Below are positions 1-8,270 of a DNA stretch of 17,923 nucleotides, piece by piece. Position 1 is the stretch's first letter. The number at the start of each line of letters is the position of its first letter. The position numbers and the translations under genes were made by a program. Under the pieces are notes generated by a model, which saw only the letters and a program-made list of their open reading frames with translations, searched no databases and was not told the DNA's origin. The stretch is from Acidobacteriota bacterium (GTDB lineage: Bacteria > Acidobacteriota > UBA6911 > RPQK01), in NCBI GenBank assembly GCA_003819755.1, contig RPQK01000055.1, positions 1 through 17,923 on the forward strand, given 5' to 3'.

Positions 1-4
1 AAGC

Positions 5-50
5 AACAGTCACTGTCCTTGAGGTCTTTGAGGTCCTTGAGGTCCTTTCG
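5..50. repeat. 9-bp tandem repeat arm, element A (partial hairpin)
   Basis: Four consecutive 9-bp units of the type GTCCTTGAG / GTCTTTGAG begin 5 nt beyond the TAG stop of the ADOP permease. They match the right arm of element B (5581-5613), including the ACAGTC just before the arm. The partner arm should lie off the left edge. As in the other two copies the position is directly 3' of a large gene. Confidence 0.75.
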
Positions 51-54
51 GCTT

Positions 55-2520
55 CTACTCGTACCTGAGCGCCTCGACCGGCGTTACGCGAACCGCGCGG
101 CGGGCGGGTACCAGGCAGGCAACCAACGTCACGACCGCCGAAACGGCCGCGATGCCGGCAAAAACCACCGGGTCGGTCGCGCTGATTCCCGGAAGCATGC
201 TTGTCAGGAATCGGGTGAAAGAAATGGCCAGGATTAGGCCAATTCCCACCCCGACTCCAGCCAGTACGAGTTTCTCCTTCACGATCACCCAGAGGACCGT
301 AGCCGGACGCGCGCCGAGGGCCATGCGAACGCCGATTTCCCGAGTCCGCATGGCCACGGAATAAGAAACGACGCCCGCAATCCCGACCGTCGCGAGGAGC
401 AGGCCGAGCAACCCGAAGAGGCCAACCAGCCACGATCCGATTCGCTGTCCCACGAAAGCAGAGGCCAGTTGATCCTGGAAAGTCCGCACGTCGAAAACCG
501 GAAGTTCGCGATCAATCGACTGCAGCGTGTCGAGCGCTGGCCTCAGGAGCGCCGCCGGATTCTGCGCCCTGAGGTGAACCGTGACAACCTTCTCCGGGGA
601 TTGTAAAAGGGGGATGAAGGCCGCCGGTTCCGGCGCTTCCCAGACGCTCTGGTACTTCCAGTTTCGAACGACGCCGATCACCTCCCGCAGCGGCTTCTTG
701 CTGCCTCCCAAACGGAGCCGTCTGCCGATTGGGTTCTCTCCCGGCCAGAACTTGGCGGCTGTGGCCTGGTTGATGATCACGACCGGGAGGGACTGGGGTG
801 AATCGGAGGTCGAGAAGTCCCGCCCTTGCAGAAGCACGGCGCCCATAGCCTTGAAGTAACCGGCCGAAATCGTATTGTACAAAATCGGGTTTGTCCCTTC
901 CTCGGGAGTCCCGATTTTCTCCGCCGGCGTGACACTCGTCTGGTTCAAGCCGCCGACCAGGGGAACGCAGTCAGCGAGTCCTACCGCTTGAACTCCGGGG
1001 AGAGCGGCCAGGTTCTCAGCTATCTCTCGGTTCATCCGAAGCACCTGGTCGTCTTTATCCTGAGCCGCCAAATCGACTGTGAACAAGAGCAGATTTTCCG
1101 CCCGGAATCCCAGGTCGACTTCCTGGGCCTTCTGGAGACTCCGGATGAAGAGACCAGCCACGACCAGAAGCAGGACAGAAAAAGCGATCTGCGAGGTCAC
1201 GAACAGGCTCTGCAACCGTCGACTCGGTATGGCCAGACCGACGACCTGTCCGGCGCCGGAGCGCAGCGACTGGACCAGGCTCGAGCGGGCCGAATACAGG
1301 GCAGGGGCTATGCCGAAGCCAACACCGGTGAGAAGGGAGAAGACCAGGGCGAAGAGGAAAACATGGCTATCCAACGTCAGATCCATGTCGAAGGGCAGAA
1401 CGCCAGAGAGCCGATAGCCCGACAGGAGCCGGCCGGTCCAGTAGGCCATCAAAAGGCCGCCCAGGCCGCCGAGAAGGGCCAGCAGGACACTCTCTGTGAT
1501 GAGTTGCCGCAAGATACGGGCCCGGGATGCACCAAGGCCCAAGCGGATGCTCATCTCAGTCTGTCGCCGGGCCCAGCGAGCCAGAAGGAGATTCGCCACA
1601 TTTGCACAAGCGATCAGCAGCACGAGCAGAACGACTGCCTCGAGCAGACCCGCAAAGCTCAGTATCACTTTCCGCAGAGCCGGTGCGATTTTCTCCTCGG
1701 CGACCGAAATCAGGACCGCCGTGTTCTTGCTCTGCTCATCGGGATAGCGCTCCCGGAACTGCCGCGCGGTGGCCTGAACGCGCCCGCGCGCCTGCTCGAG
1801 GCTGACGCCCGGCTTCGTTCGGCCTACGGTGAACAACCATCGAGTGCCGGGAGTATTTACATCTGAGCCGGGTTCCATGATTTGCCTGGCGGAAAGCGGA
1901 ATCCAGATTTCGGGACGGATATCGAGGCGAGTTCCTCGGAAACCCTCAGGCAGGACGCCGATGACTGTGAAGGCATGGCCCTTGACGGATATCTGGGAAC
2001 CGATCACGGATTCCCTGGCCCCGTAAACCCTCTTCCACAGAGCTTCCCCGATGACGGCGGCTCGTGCGGAGTCGGCGGGCGACTCCTTCTGATCCAGGAT
2101 GCGGCCCCTGACCGGATTGACTCCGAGGATAGAGAAATAGTTGGGAGTTACCATGGACGCCCAGACTTTGTCGCTCTCGCCCGAGACTGTGCCTATCGGA
2201 AAGAGGTCCGTCGAAAAGGCCGCCAGGCCTGAGAATACATCCGACATGCCCGCGAACTCGAGGTATGCCGGGTAGGACGTTCTGAACCTCGTCTGCGGCT
2301 GCCCCTCGCGGCTCTCCCGTACGGCGACCAGACTCGAGGGGTCGTCAACTCCAGGGACTGGCGTGAAGAGGACCGTGTTGACAACGCTGAAGACCGCCGA
2401 GTTCGCTCCAATTCCGAGAGCCAGGGAAAGCACCGCCGCTGCCGTGAAGCCGGGGTTTCTAAAGAGCAACCTAAGGCCGAGTCGAGCGTCTTGGCCGACC
2501 GATTTGAAGAGCTGCCACAT
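55..2520 (-). CDS. ADOP-type ABC transporter permease (fused MacB/FtsX-like)
   Basis: An 821-residue inner-membrane protein with two copies of the MacB periplasmic-core plus FtsX-permease module, the layout of acidobacterial 'duplicated orphan permeases' (ADOP). TM1 is near residues 26-50 (AAAVLSLALGIGANSAVFS). The first periplasmic domain covers about 30-265. The first FtsX block, about 290-415, contains LLIACANVANLLLAR and the EMSIRLGLGASR loop. A second periplasmic domain follows at about 440-680. The second FtsX block, about 690-815, contains TREIGVRMALGAR, and the protein ends in the usual PARRAVRVTPVEALR. Length fits the family (about 800-900 aa). The ATG is preceded by GAGGAGG about 12 nt upstream. 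No ATPase or membrane-fusion gene is next to it, as is usual for orphan members. The substrate cannot be read from sequence; MacB relatives handle peptides, lipoproteins or drugs. Family assignment is firm, function is not. Confidence 0.93.
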   Translation of the reverse strand: MWQLFKSVGQDARLGLRLLFRNPGFTAAAVLSLALGIGANSAVFSVVNTVLFTPVPGVDDPSSLVAVRESREGQPQTRFRTSYPAYLEFAGMSDVFSGLAAFSTDLFPIGTVSGESDKVWASMVTPNYFSILGVNPVRGRILDQKESPADSARAAVIGEALWKRVYGARESVIGSQISVKGHAFTVIGVLPEGFRGTRLDIRPEIWIPLSARQIMEPGSDVNTPGTRWLFTVGRTKPGVSLEQARGRVQATARQFRERYPDEQSKNTAVLISVAEEKIAPALRKVILSFAGLLEAVVLLVLLIACANVANLLLARWARRQTEMSIRLGLGASRARILRQLITESVLLALLGGLGGLLMAYWTGRLLSGYRLSGVLPFDMDLTLDSHVFLFALVFSLLTGVGFGIAPALYSARSSLVQSLRSGAGQVVGLAIPSRRLQSLFVTSQIAFSVLLLVVAGLFIRSLQKAQEVDLGFRAENLLLFTVDLAAQDKDDQVLRMNREIAENLAALPGVQAVGLADCVPLVGGLNQTSVTPAEKIGTPEEGTNPILYNTISAGYFKAMGAVLLQGRDFSTSDSPQSLPVVIINQATAAKFWPGENPIGRRLRLGGSKKPLREVIGVVRNWKYQSVWEAPEPAAFIPLLQSPEKVVTVHLRAQNPAALLRPALDTLQSIDRELPVFDVRTFQDQLASAFVGQRIGSWLVGLFGLLGLLLATVGIAGVVSYSVAMRTREIGVRMALGARPATVLWVIVKEKLVLAGVGVGIGLILAISFTRFLTSMLPGISATDPVVFAGIAAVSAVVTLVACLVPARRAVRVTPVEALRYE

Positions 2521-2550
2521 GGTGTGTCCGGGCCTCCTCGCTATCGCTAA

Positions 2551-2579
2551 GCATTCGCCGTTTCCAAACGGAAAAATGC
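2551..2579. promoter_or_regulatory. Small dyad in the permease leader
   Basis: An inner perfect palindrome CCGTTT-CC-AAACGG (2558-2571) is enclosed by GCATT/AATGC (2551-2555 and 2575-2579). It lies 31 nt upstream of the permease ATG in a 187-bp gap. It could be an operator or a leader hairpin. No convincing -35/-10 pair was seen around it, so a role is only a guess. Confidence 0.3.
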
Positions 2580-2707
2580 CGAAAATTGTTCCACGGCCTC
2601 CAAAGATCGTGAACCAATCTCAACCCTTTCCGTTCTTACATGGCTTTACGACAATCCGTGCCTCCCACAATCTGCTGCAAAGCCTATTAGACTGCGATCG
2701 CCGGACC

Positions 2708-4234
2708 TCACCGTCCCGCCGCCCGTTGCTCGTAGATCGCGCGTGCCTCCCTGTAAAGGGCAAGTGTTTCCGCTTTCTCTTGGGGTTTGCGGAACACCGC
2801 TTTCGTTTCGGTGTATTGAATCAACTGGTCCATCTTGCTGAGGAGCAGACGGGCATCCTCCTTTAAACGGACAGGCCGACCGTCCAGCAGCAGGTAACCG
2901 GCACTGGTGTGAGCAAAAACCACGGTTTCCTGCGCCCGTTCAAACGCCCGTACGGCCACCCAGGACGAGACTTCCGGCTTCAACTCCTCGCTCAGCCGAA
3001 ACTCATTGCGCCCGGCGGCGTTGTAGTCGCGCCACACTTTCCCGTTGACGATGACCTGAACCTGGTCGAGGTCCTTGCTCGAGCGGATGACAGCCTCGAT
3101 TCGAGCCGCCTGGCCACGCTTCAGCCCGGCCTTTGAGCCCGGTCCGACCTCCCCGTTGATCTTGAAATCAACAACGGGTCCATTGGTCGAGAAGCTTTTC
3201 CCGGCCTTGAGCGCCTGCATGAAGTTGTCATACGTAAATGGCCGTTCGCCAAGGTAAACGTAGACGCGATCGTACCCCACCGGCGTCGCCTTCACCCCGC
3301 TGGCCGAACCGCCTGACAGGGGAAGCTCGAAGCCGCAGTTGAGGATCTGGTAATAGAAGTCCATCATCCAGTGAGCAAATTCGAGGTCTCCGTGGTACCC
3401 CATTTCGACAGGCCAGTGGGACCAGGGCGGTAAATCCGTGTCCACGTCGTGCGGGAGGAAGTGGTTGCAGTTGATCTCGATGAAATCCAGCTGTCCCATG
3501 GCGACGTTTACGTAGGTATCGAGCCAGAACAATTTGTCTCCTCCCACATACCCTCCCTGGTCGTGTGCGAGGCGGGTATAGCGGATCGATGGGGGGTAGT
3601 ACTCGTATCCATCGAAGGGAATTGGAAGTTGGCGAGCCATCAGGATGACCGCGCCGGGGCCACCCTGAATCCTCTCCACTTCCTGGGAATTCGCTGTAAA
3701 GAGATGGGCCGCGTCAACCTGGACTGGAAAAGAAGGCGCGTTGGGGTACGGCTGGGACGCATCGTTGCTCCAGACGTGGTAGGTAATTGTCGGTGCGAAA
3801 TTCAGGTCTTCGGCAAGGAGTATCTGCGACAGTTCCTTCGGGTCTCGGTGAACGTGCATGTCCGCGGAGTACCAGCCTGCCTGGTTCATTGATGTCCACC
3901 GTTTCAACGTCGCCCGAACGGGCTCTCCCGGCTTGACTGTGATCCGGGCCGGTTGATACTCAAGTCCCCTGGCAACGGTGATCTGGCACGGCGCCGCCGG
4001 CAAGTCGAAGGTGTCGTCGCCAGACAACAGGAAGTGCTCTTCGGCACCCCGCCGGTAGGCGCGGGCACCGGCAGGAAAGTACGCTTTCCCCCCGCATTCG
4101 AGATAAGCCCTGGCAGCAACCGTCTTTCCGCTCTCCGCGTCGGTAACCGAGATGTGGGTCTGCGCGGCGAAAGCAGGAGGCAGAGTGATTCCAGCAAGGA
4201 GGATACAAGCCGAAACGAGTCTGAGCTTAAGCAT
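2708..4234 (-). CDS. Exported CehA/McbA-like metallohydrolase (PHP-type)
   Basis: A 508-residue protein. The open frame extends upstream to 4654, but the start is set at the ATG at 4234. That ATG is preceded by GAGG 8 nt upstream and gives a clean signal peptide (MLKLRLVSACILLAGITLPP, cleavage near AFAA-Q, residue 24). Residues about 25-112 look like a beta-sandwich (ISVTDAESGKTVAARAYL). The PHP-like part begins at WYSADMHVHR, with the HxH pair His127/His129. His153 (TYHVW), Glu185 (NSQEVERI) and His224 (RLAHDQGG) are candidate further metal ligands. LSGGSASGVKATPVGYDRVYV (from about 306) and FSTNGPVVDF (about 348) resemble late motifs of CehA/McbA-type proteins. This family includes carbaryl-type ester hydrolases, but many members have unknown substrates. 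The gene starts 17 nt after the MFS gene ends, so the two are probably co-transcribed. A periplasmic or secreted hydrolase is likely; the substrate is unknown. Confidence 0.85.
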   Translation of the reverse strand: MLKLRLVSACILLAGITLPPAFAAQTHISVTDAESGKTVAARAYLECGGKAYFPAGARAYRRGAEEHFLLSGDDTFDLPAAPCQITVARGLEYQPARITVKPGEPVRATLKRWTSMNQAGWYSADMHVHRDPKELSQILLAEDLNFAPTITYHVWSNDASQPYPNAPSFPVQVDAAHLFTANSQEVERIQGGPGAVILMARQLPIPFDGYEYYPPSIRYTRLAHDQGGYVGGDKLFWLDTYVNVAMGQLDFIEINCNHFLPHDVDTDLPPWSHWPVEMGYHGDLEFAHWMMDFYYQILNCGFELPLSGGSASGVKATPVGYDRVYVYLGERPFTYDNFMQALKAGKSFSTNGPVVDFKINGEVGPGSKAGLKRGQAARIEAVIRSSKDLDQVQVIVNGKVWRDYNAAGRNEFRLSEELKPEVSSWVAVRAFERAQETVVFAHTSAGYLLLDGRPVRLKEDARLLLSKMDQLIQYTETKAVFRKPQEKAETLALYREARAIYEQRAAGR

Positions 4235-4251
4235 AAAGTCACCCTCAATCC

Positions 4252-5424
4252 TCAGGAACTGTACACCGGTCTTCGGACCGGGACGAAACTCACGACGACA
4301 GCAGCGACTAGTGCGAGAACAGCCCCCATGCTGAAGGCTGCTCCAACTCCCCAGGCCTGCCAGAGAGCACCGAACATGAGGCTGGCCGGAAGGGCAGCAA
4401 GGCCGATGACCGCGTGGTAGTAGCCGAAGGCCCGACCACGCCGCCCGGTCGACGCCAGCCGGGATATCCAGGCTCTTTCGGCGGGCTCGGTAAGACCGTA
4501 GTAGACACCGTATACGAGAAAGAGGGCAATCAGTTGCCCGCTCGTTACGGCATAGGCAAAACCAAGATATACGCCGCCGTAAAGCAGCCAGCCCGCCTGA
4601 ATCATCGGGCGGTCGCCCACCCTGTCTGCCAAGCGGCCTCCGAAGTACGTGCAAATCATTTTGACGACATGATGAGCAGACCAGAGCAGCGCGATCCAGG
4701 CGGCGGAAACTCCGCCAGACGACAAGCGCAGCAGGAGAAAGGCATCGGTCGAATTCCCGAGCGTGAAGAGGAGCAGGACGAGGAGGAGAGGGCGCAGGGC
4801 GCGCTCCCCCGGCCTCCCTGCCGTACTCGCGTGAGCCTCGTCACGATCGGCCTCCGTTGCCGTGTTTTCCCGGATTCCGTAGACGATGACGAGCATCACG
4901 ACCGCCGCGGGGACAGCGGCCAGGAAGAAGACGGTCCTCATCGGGAATCCGGCAGCGGACATGAGCACGGCGGCCACGACCGGGCCGGCAACCGCGCCGG
5001 CGTGATCGAGCGATCGGTGCAAGCCAAACGCCCGAGCACGTATTTCCGAGGGAGTCACATCGGTGATCAGGGCGTCTCGGGGTGAAGTGCGCAAACCCTT
5101 GCCGACGCGATCGAGAAAGCGCATGGTCAGGACAAATAGCCAGGAGGATGCCAGCCCGATGAGGGGCCGGACCAATCCGGCCAGGGCGTAGCCGGCCAGC
5201 ACAAAAGGCTTCCGACGACGGGTCCGGTCGGTCCACCACCCTGAGATGATCTTGACGAGAGCAGCGGTCGTTTCGGCCACGCCTTCCACCATGCCAAGAG
5301 CGATCGGCCCGGCTCCCAGGGTGGTTGAGAGAAAGACCGGCAGCAAGGGATAGATCATCTCACTCGAGAAATCGGTGAAGAAACTGGCGATGCCAAGAAC
5401 GACAACCGTCCTGGGGAGCCTCAC
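4252..5424 (-). CDS. MFS transporter (probable efflux type)
   Basis: A 12-TM major facilitator protein of about 390 residues. It opens with VLGIASFFTDFSSEMIYPLL, typical of a well-populated bacterial MFS subgroup. Loop 2-3 carries the MFS motif GWWTDRTRRRKP. Further on are RFLDRVGKGLRTSPRDAL and, in the C-terminal half, YGLTEPAERAWIS. The chosen start is a GTG at 5424. The frame also runs up to a TTG at 5460, which would add 12 proline-rich residues. Neither has a good Shine-Dalgarno sequence, so the start is uncertain. The stop is 17 nt upstream of the metallohydrolase ATG, implying one transcript in which exporter and exported enzyme may act on related compounds. Substrate is unknown. Confidence 0.88.
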   Translation of the reverse strand: MRLPRTVVVLGIASFFTDFSSEMIYPLLPVFLSTTLGAGPIALGMVEGVAETTAALVKIISGWWTDRTRRRKPFVLAGYALAGLVRPLIGLASSWLFVLTMRFLDRVGKGLRTSPRDALITDVTPSEIRARAFGLHRSLDHAGAVAGPVVAAVLMSAAGFPMRTVFFLAAVPAAVVMLVIVYGIRENTATEADRDEAHASTAGRPGERALRPLLLVLLLFTLGNSTDAFLLLRLSSGGVSAAWIALLWSAHHVVKMICTYFGGRLADRVGDRPMIQAGWLLYGGVYLGFAYAVTSGQLIALFLVYGVYYGLTEPAERAWISRLASTGRRGRAFGYYHAVIGLAALPASLMFGALWQAWGVGAAFSMGAVLALVAAVVVSFVPVRRPVYSS

Positions 5425-5529
5425 CCGGCAATGATATGTAGGGAGGGGAAGTGGTGGCAAGCGAAAGGGGGGGCGCGCACGACCATGAATCGCAGATAGT
5501 GCAGAGCGTTTGTTGTGGCCAGACTCGTT

Positions 5530-5613
5530 AAAAGGACCCCAAGGACCTCAAGGACCTCAAAGACAGAAAGAGAACAGTCGCCTTGAGGTCTTTGCGGTCC
5601 TTGAGGTCTTTTT
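5530..5613. repeat. Hairpin of 9-bp tandem units, element B
   Basis: The left arm (about 5530-5566) repeats AAGGACCTC with a 9-bp period. The right arm (5581-5613) carries the complementary CCTTGAGGT/CTTTGCGGT units. The loop is roughly 14 nt. Read on the minus strand it starts 53 nt beyond the stop of the SBP-type kinase and ends GGTCCTTTT, so it could act as a terminator-like or mRNA-stabilising hairpin. It also lies upstream of the MFS gene. Its right arm is nearly identical to element A. Confidence 0.8.
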
Positions 5614-5666
5614 GGCAACCCCCTACCGCAGCACCGCCCGCGGCTGGCCCGGCGGCGACCCCGCCG

Positions 5667-8144
5667 TCACCGCGACACGGTGTGACTGAGCATTTCGTGG
5701 ATCTTCTGAAGCAGAGCCTGTGATGAGAAGGGCTTTGGCAAGAAGGTAATGCCGGGGAGCAGAATTCCCCGGTGGACAATGGCGTTCTCGGTGTAGCCGG
5801 ACATGTAAAGAATCTTCATTCCGGGACGGTCTGATGCCATCTGCTCGGCGAGCTGGCGTCCGGAGATGCCGGGCAAAACGACGTCGGTGAGCATGAGGTC
5901 GATTGTTCCCGCATGATTGCGGCTGATCGACAGAGCCTCTTCCCCGGCACCGGCCTCAATCACCTTGTACCCCTGAAATTTGAGGACATCGGAGGCCAGT
6001 TTTCGGACGTCGGGGTGATCCTCTACGACCAGGATCGTCTCCACTCCACGGTGGTCGACTGGGGGGGCGTCGGCCGTCATGCCGGCGGTCGGCGGAGCCG
6101 CGACGTGAGGCAAGTAGATCTTGAACGTTGTTCCCTTACCCGACTCGCTGTACACCCAGATCCACCCGCCGTTTTGTTGCACGATGCCGTGGACGGTTGA
6201 TAAGCCCAAGCCTGTCCCCATGCCTTTTCGCTTGGTGGTGTAGAACGGCTCAAAGATATGGGACCTGGTTTCTTCATCCATCCCTGTCCCAGTGTCGCTG
6301 ACGGCCAGAAGGACGTAGGCACCCGGCTGAACGCCCGGGTGGTCCTCGACATAGTCCGGGCCCAGTTCGACGTTGGAAAGCTCGAAGAGGAGGTTTCCAC
6401 CTGAAGGCATGGCATCGCGCGCGTTCGCAGTCAGGTTCATCAGAACCTGGTGCAGTTGGTTGACCTCCCCCAGCACCGTGGCTTTCTGATCGCTATAGAT
6501 GAACACGATCTCGACGTCTTCGCCGACGAGACGCCGAATCATTCCCTCGGCCTCGGCCAGGACGGTGTTGAAGTCTACCGGCTTCGGTTCAATGATCTGT
6601 CGTCGGCTGAAGGCGAGCAGTTGCTGCGTCAGCGAGGCTGCGCTCTGGGTGGCCTTCTGAATCTTCGCCGCGTAACCGCGGGCCGGGCTGTCATCGGCCG
6701 TTACGTTGAGCAAGAACTGGCTATACCCGTCGATGACCGTGAGCAAGTTGTTAAAATCGTGCGCCACACCGCCGGCCAGTCGGCCGATCGCCTCCATTTT
6801 CTGGGATTGGGTTAGCTGCTCCTCCAGAAGTCGTTGCCGGGTGATATCACTCATAGCCCCGACCACCCGCAGAGCCTGCCCGGCGTCGCCGAACACGATG
6901 CACATCCGGTCGATGACCCAGGCATATTTGCCGTTGCTGCGCTGGAATCGGTATTCGACGGACCATGTTGTGCGGCCTTCGGCCAGGGCCCGATTCAAAC
7001 CGCTCACCACGACCGTCCGCTCCTCGGGATGGATGCGTTCGTTTCTCCACGCGATGTTCTCGCCGGTTTCGGCTCTCGAATAGCCGAAAAGGGACTGGAT
7101 AAGTTCACTCCACCTCATGCGCCCCGTGATCGGATTCCAATCCCATATCACATCGTTAGTGGCGCGGGTAGCGAGGGTGTAGCGGACGACCAGTTCCGCC
7201 TTTTCCGTGTCGGCGCTTGCCGCGGCGCGTTTCGCTCGGTAAAGAAACCAGCAAAGGAGAAGAGTCAGTCCAAACCCGAGGCCGAGGCTCCCAAGGCCCC
7301 AGTGAAGGACGCGCTGCTGCTCCTGGAGCTGCATCAGGCTGTAAGTGGCGGCAATGTCTCCAGCGTCAAAAATCGAATGCTTGGCGAGCGTCGAGAGGAG
7401 GAAACCCTCACGGGCCAGCGTCTGAATCTCGTTCTGAATGCGGTCAGCGACACTGCGTGCCCGGTAGGTGGCGCCCACCCCAAAGTCCACGCGCAGTCCG
7501 GACATCGGATAAGCCCTTAGTCGGCCTCCCGCGCAGTCGGGCAAGTCTGTTTGGAGCGCGTCCCTCGATTCCCCTGCTTCGAAAATCCCGGCGGCGACCT
7601 CGCCGTCGCAAACCGCCGCTGCCAGGGTGGACAGATCGTTGAGCTTAACAGGAGTCGCGCGGGGAAAGGCTCTTTTGATCAGCCGGGCCCTCACCGCCCC
7701 GTCGGTGTACCCTATCTTTTCGACAGAGTCCCTTGTCAACTGTCTCGTCCCCGGCGGCGCCAGAATGAAGAAGTCCGCGCCGATCCAGGGAGCGGATATG
7801 TGGAAGAGCTTCCGCCTGTCGGGAAAGTCGGCTACGATGGGCCACAGATCCACTTTCCCGGCGCGCAATGCCGCCTCCGAATCCTCAGGGCAGTAAACCC
7901 ATTTCAACGGAATCTGAGCGCGTCTCGCCGCTTCAGACACGACTTCGAAAGCGGCGCCGATCGGACGCCCATCGGGAGCGGGGAAGTGATACGGAGAACT
8001 GTCGGCAAAACCGATCAGAAAGGGCGTTGTCTGTGCGGGAAACCGACGGGTCAGCCAAAAGGTCAGGGCCAGACCTGCAATGATTAAGGAAATAATCCAG
8101 TAGAGAGGCTTCCGGTTGCTGGTAACGCCCCCTGGAACGCTCAC
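5667..8144 (-). CDS. Membrane hybrid histidine kinase with SBP-type sensor (SBP-PAS-HisKA-HATPase-REC)
   Basis: About 825 residues from the chosen GTG; residue numbers use that start. TM1 lies near 15-31 (YWIISLIIAGLALTFWL). A periplasmic solute-binding-protein family 3-like domain follows (about 40-265; FLIGFADSSPYHFPAPDG, DLWPIVADFPDRRKLFHISAPW). TM2 is about 280-301, then a PAS domain (about 321-436; RMRWSELIQSLFGYS, ending GAMSDITR). The HisKA motif is GRLAGGVAHDFNNLL with phospho-acceptor His462. The ATPase domain shows the N box (TANARDAMPSGG), G1 (SDTGTGMDEE), F (IFEPFYTTK) and G2 (GTGLGLSTVHG) boxes. The C-terminal receiver carries phospho-acceptor Asp754 in MLTDVVLPG. All catalytic motifs are intact. 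The frame extends to a TTG at 8216, and a GTG at 8169-8171 is also possible; none has a clear ribosome site. The protein probably senses a small periplasmic ligand. It is divergent from the second kinase and no partner regulator is nearby. Confidence 0.9.
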   Translation of the reverse strand: MSVPGGVTSNRKPLYWIISLIIAGLALTFWLTRRFPAQTTPFLIGFADSSPYHFPAPDGRPIGAAFEVVSEAARRAQIPLKWVYCPEDSEAALRAGKVDLWPIVADFPDRRKLFHISAPWIGADFFILAPPGTRQLTRDSVEKIGYTDGAVRARLIKRAFPRATPVKLNDLSTLAAAVCDGEVAAGIFEAGESRDALQTDLPDCAGGRLRAYPMSGLRVDFGVGATYRARSVADRIQNEIQTLAREGFLLSTLAKHSIFDAGDIAATYSLMQLQEQQRVLHWGLGSLGLGFGLTLLLCWFLYRAKRAAASADTEKAELVVRYTLATRATNDVIWDWNPITGRMRWSELIQSLFGYSRAETGENIAWRNERIHPEERTVVVSGLNRALAEGRTTWSVEYRFQRSNGKYAWVIDRMCIVFGDAGQALRVVGAMSDITRQRLLEEQLTQSQKMEAIGRLAGGVAHDFNNLLTVIDGYSQFLLNVTADDSPARGYAAKIQKATQSAASLTQQLLAFSRRQIIEPKPVDFNTVLAEAEGMIRRLVGEDVEIVFIYSDQKATVLGEVNQLHQVLMNLTANARDAMPSGGNLLFELSNVELGPDYVEDHPGVQPGAYVLLAVSDTGTGMDEETRSHIFEPFYTTKRKGMGTGLGLSTVHGIVQQNGGWIWVYSESGKGTTFKIYLPHVAAPPTAGMTADAPPVDHRGVETILVVEDHPDVRKLASDVLKFQGYKVIEAGAGEEALSISRNHAGTIDLMLTDVVLPGISGRQLAEQMASDRPGMKILYMSGYTENAIVHRGILLPGITFLPKPFSSQALLQKIHEMLSHTVSR

Positions 8145-8270
8145 AGTCAATAATCTTTGTCCAGAACTCACGAGAAGGCAACAGGTTCCTGGTAATAAGA
8201 CGGGCTGCGCAGTCAAAATGCCTTTAGGCCTTTTGATCTCCTGGCTGTAAAATCGCCGCGGGGAGACTGT

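Noticed and set aside
826..1866. 346-residue open frame on the plus strand opposite the permease
   Set aside because: The permease on the other strand has clear family motifs throughout. This frame is polar, Gln/Arg-rich and has no domain: a GC-rich shadow.
4235..4654. N-terminal extension of the metallohydrolase frame up to 4654
   Set aside because: It overlaps the coding region of the MFS gene in another frame, and the internal ATG at 4234 has both a ribosome site and a signal peptide.
8214..8253. TTGACT (minus, 8211-8216) and TAAAAT (plus, about 8248-8253) as promoters of the divergent kinases
   Set aside because: Neither has a partner hexamer at 16-18 bp.
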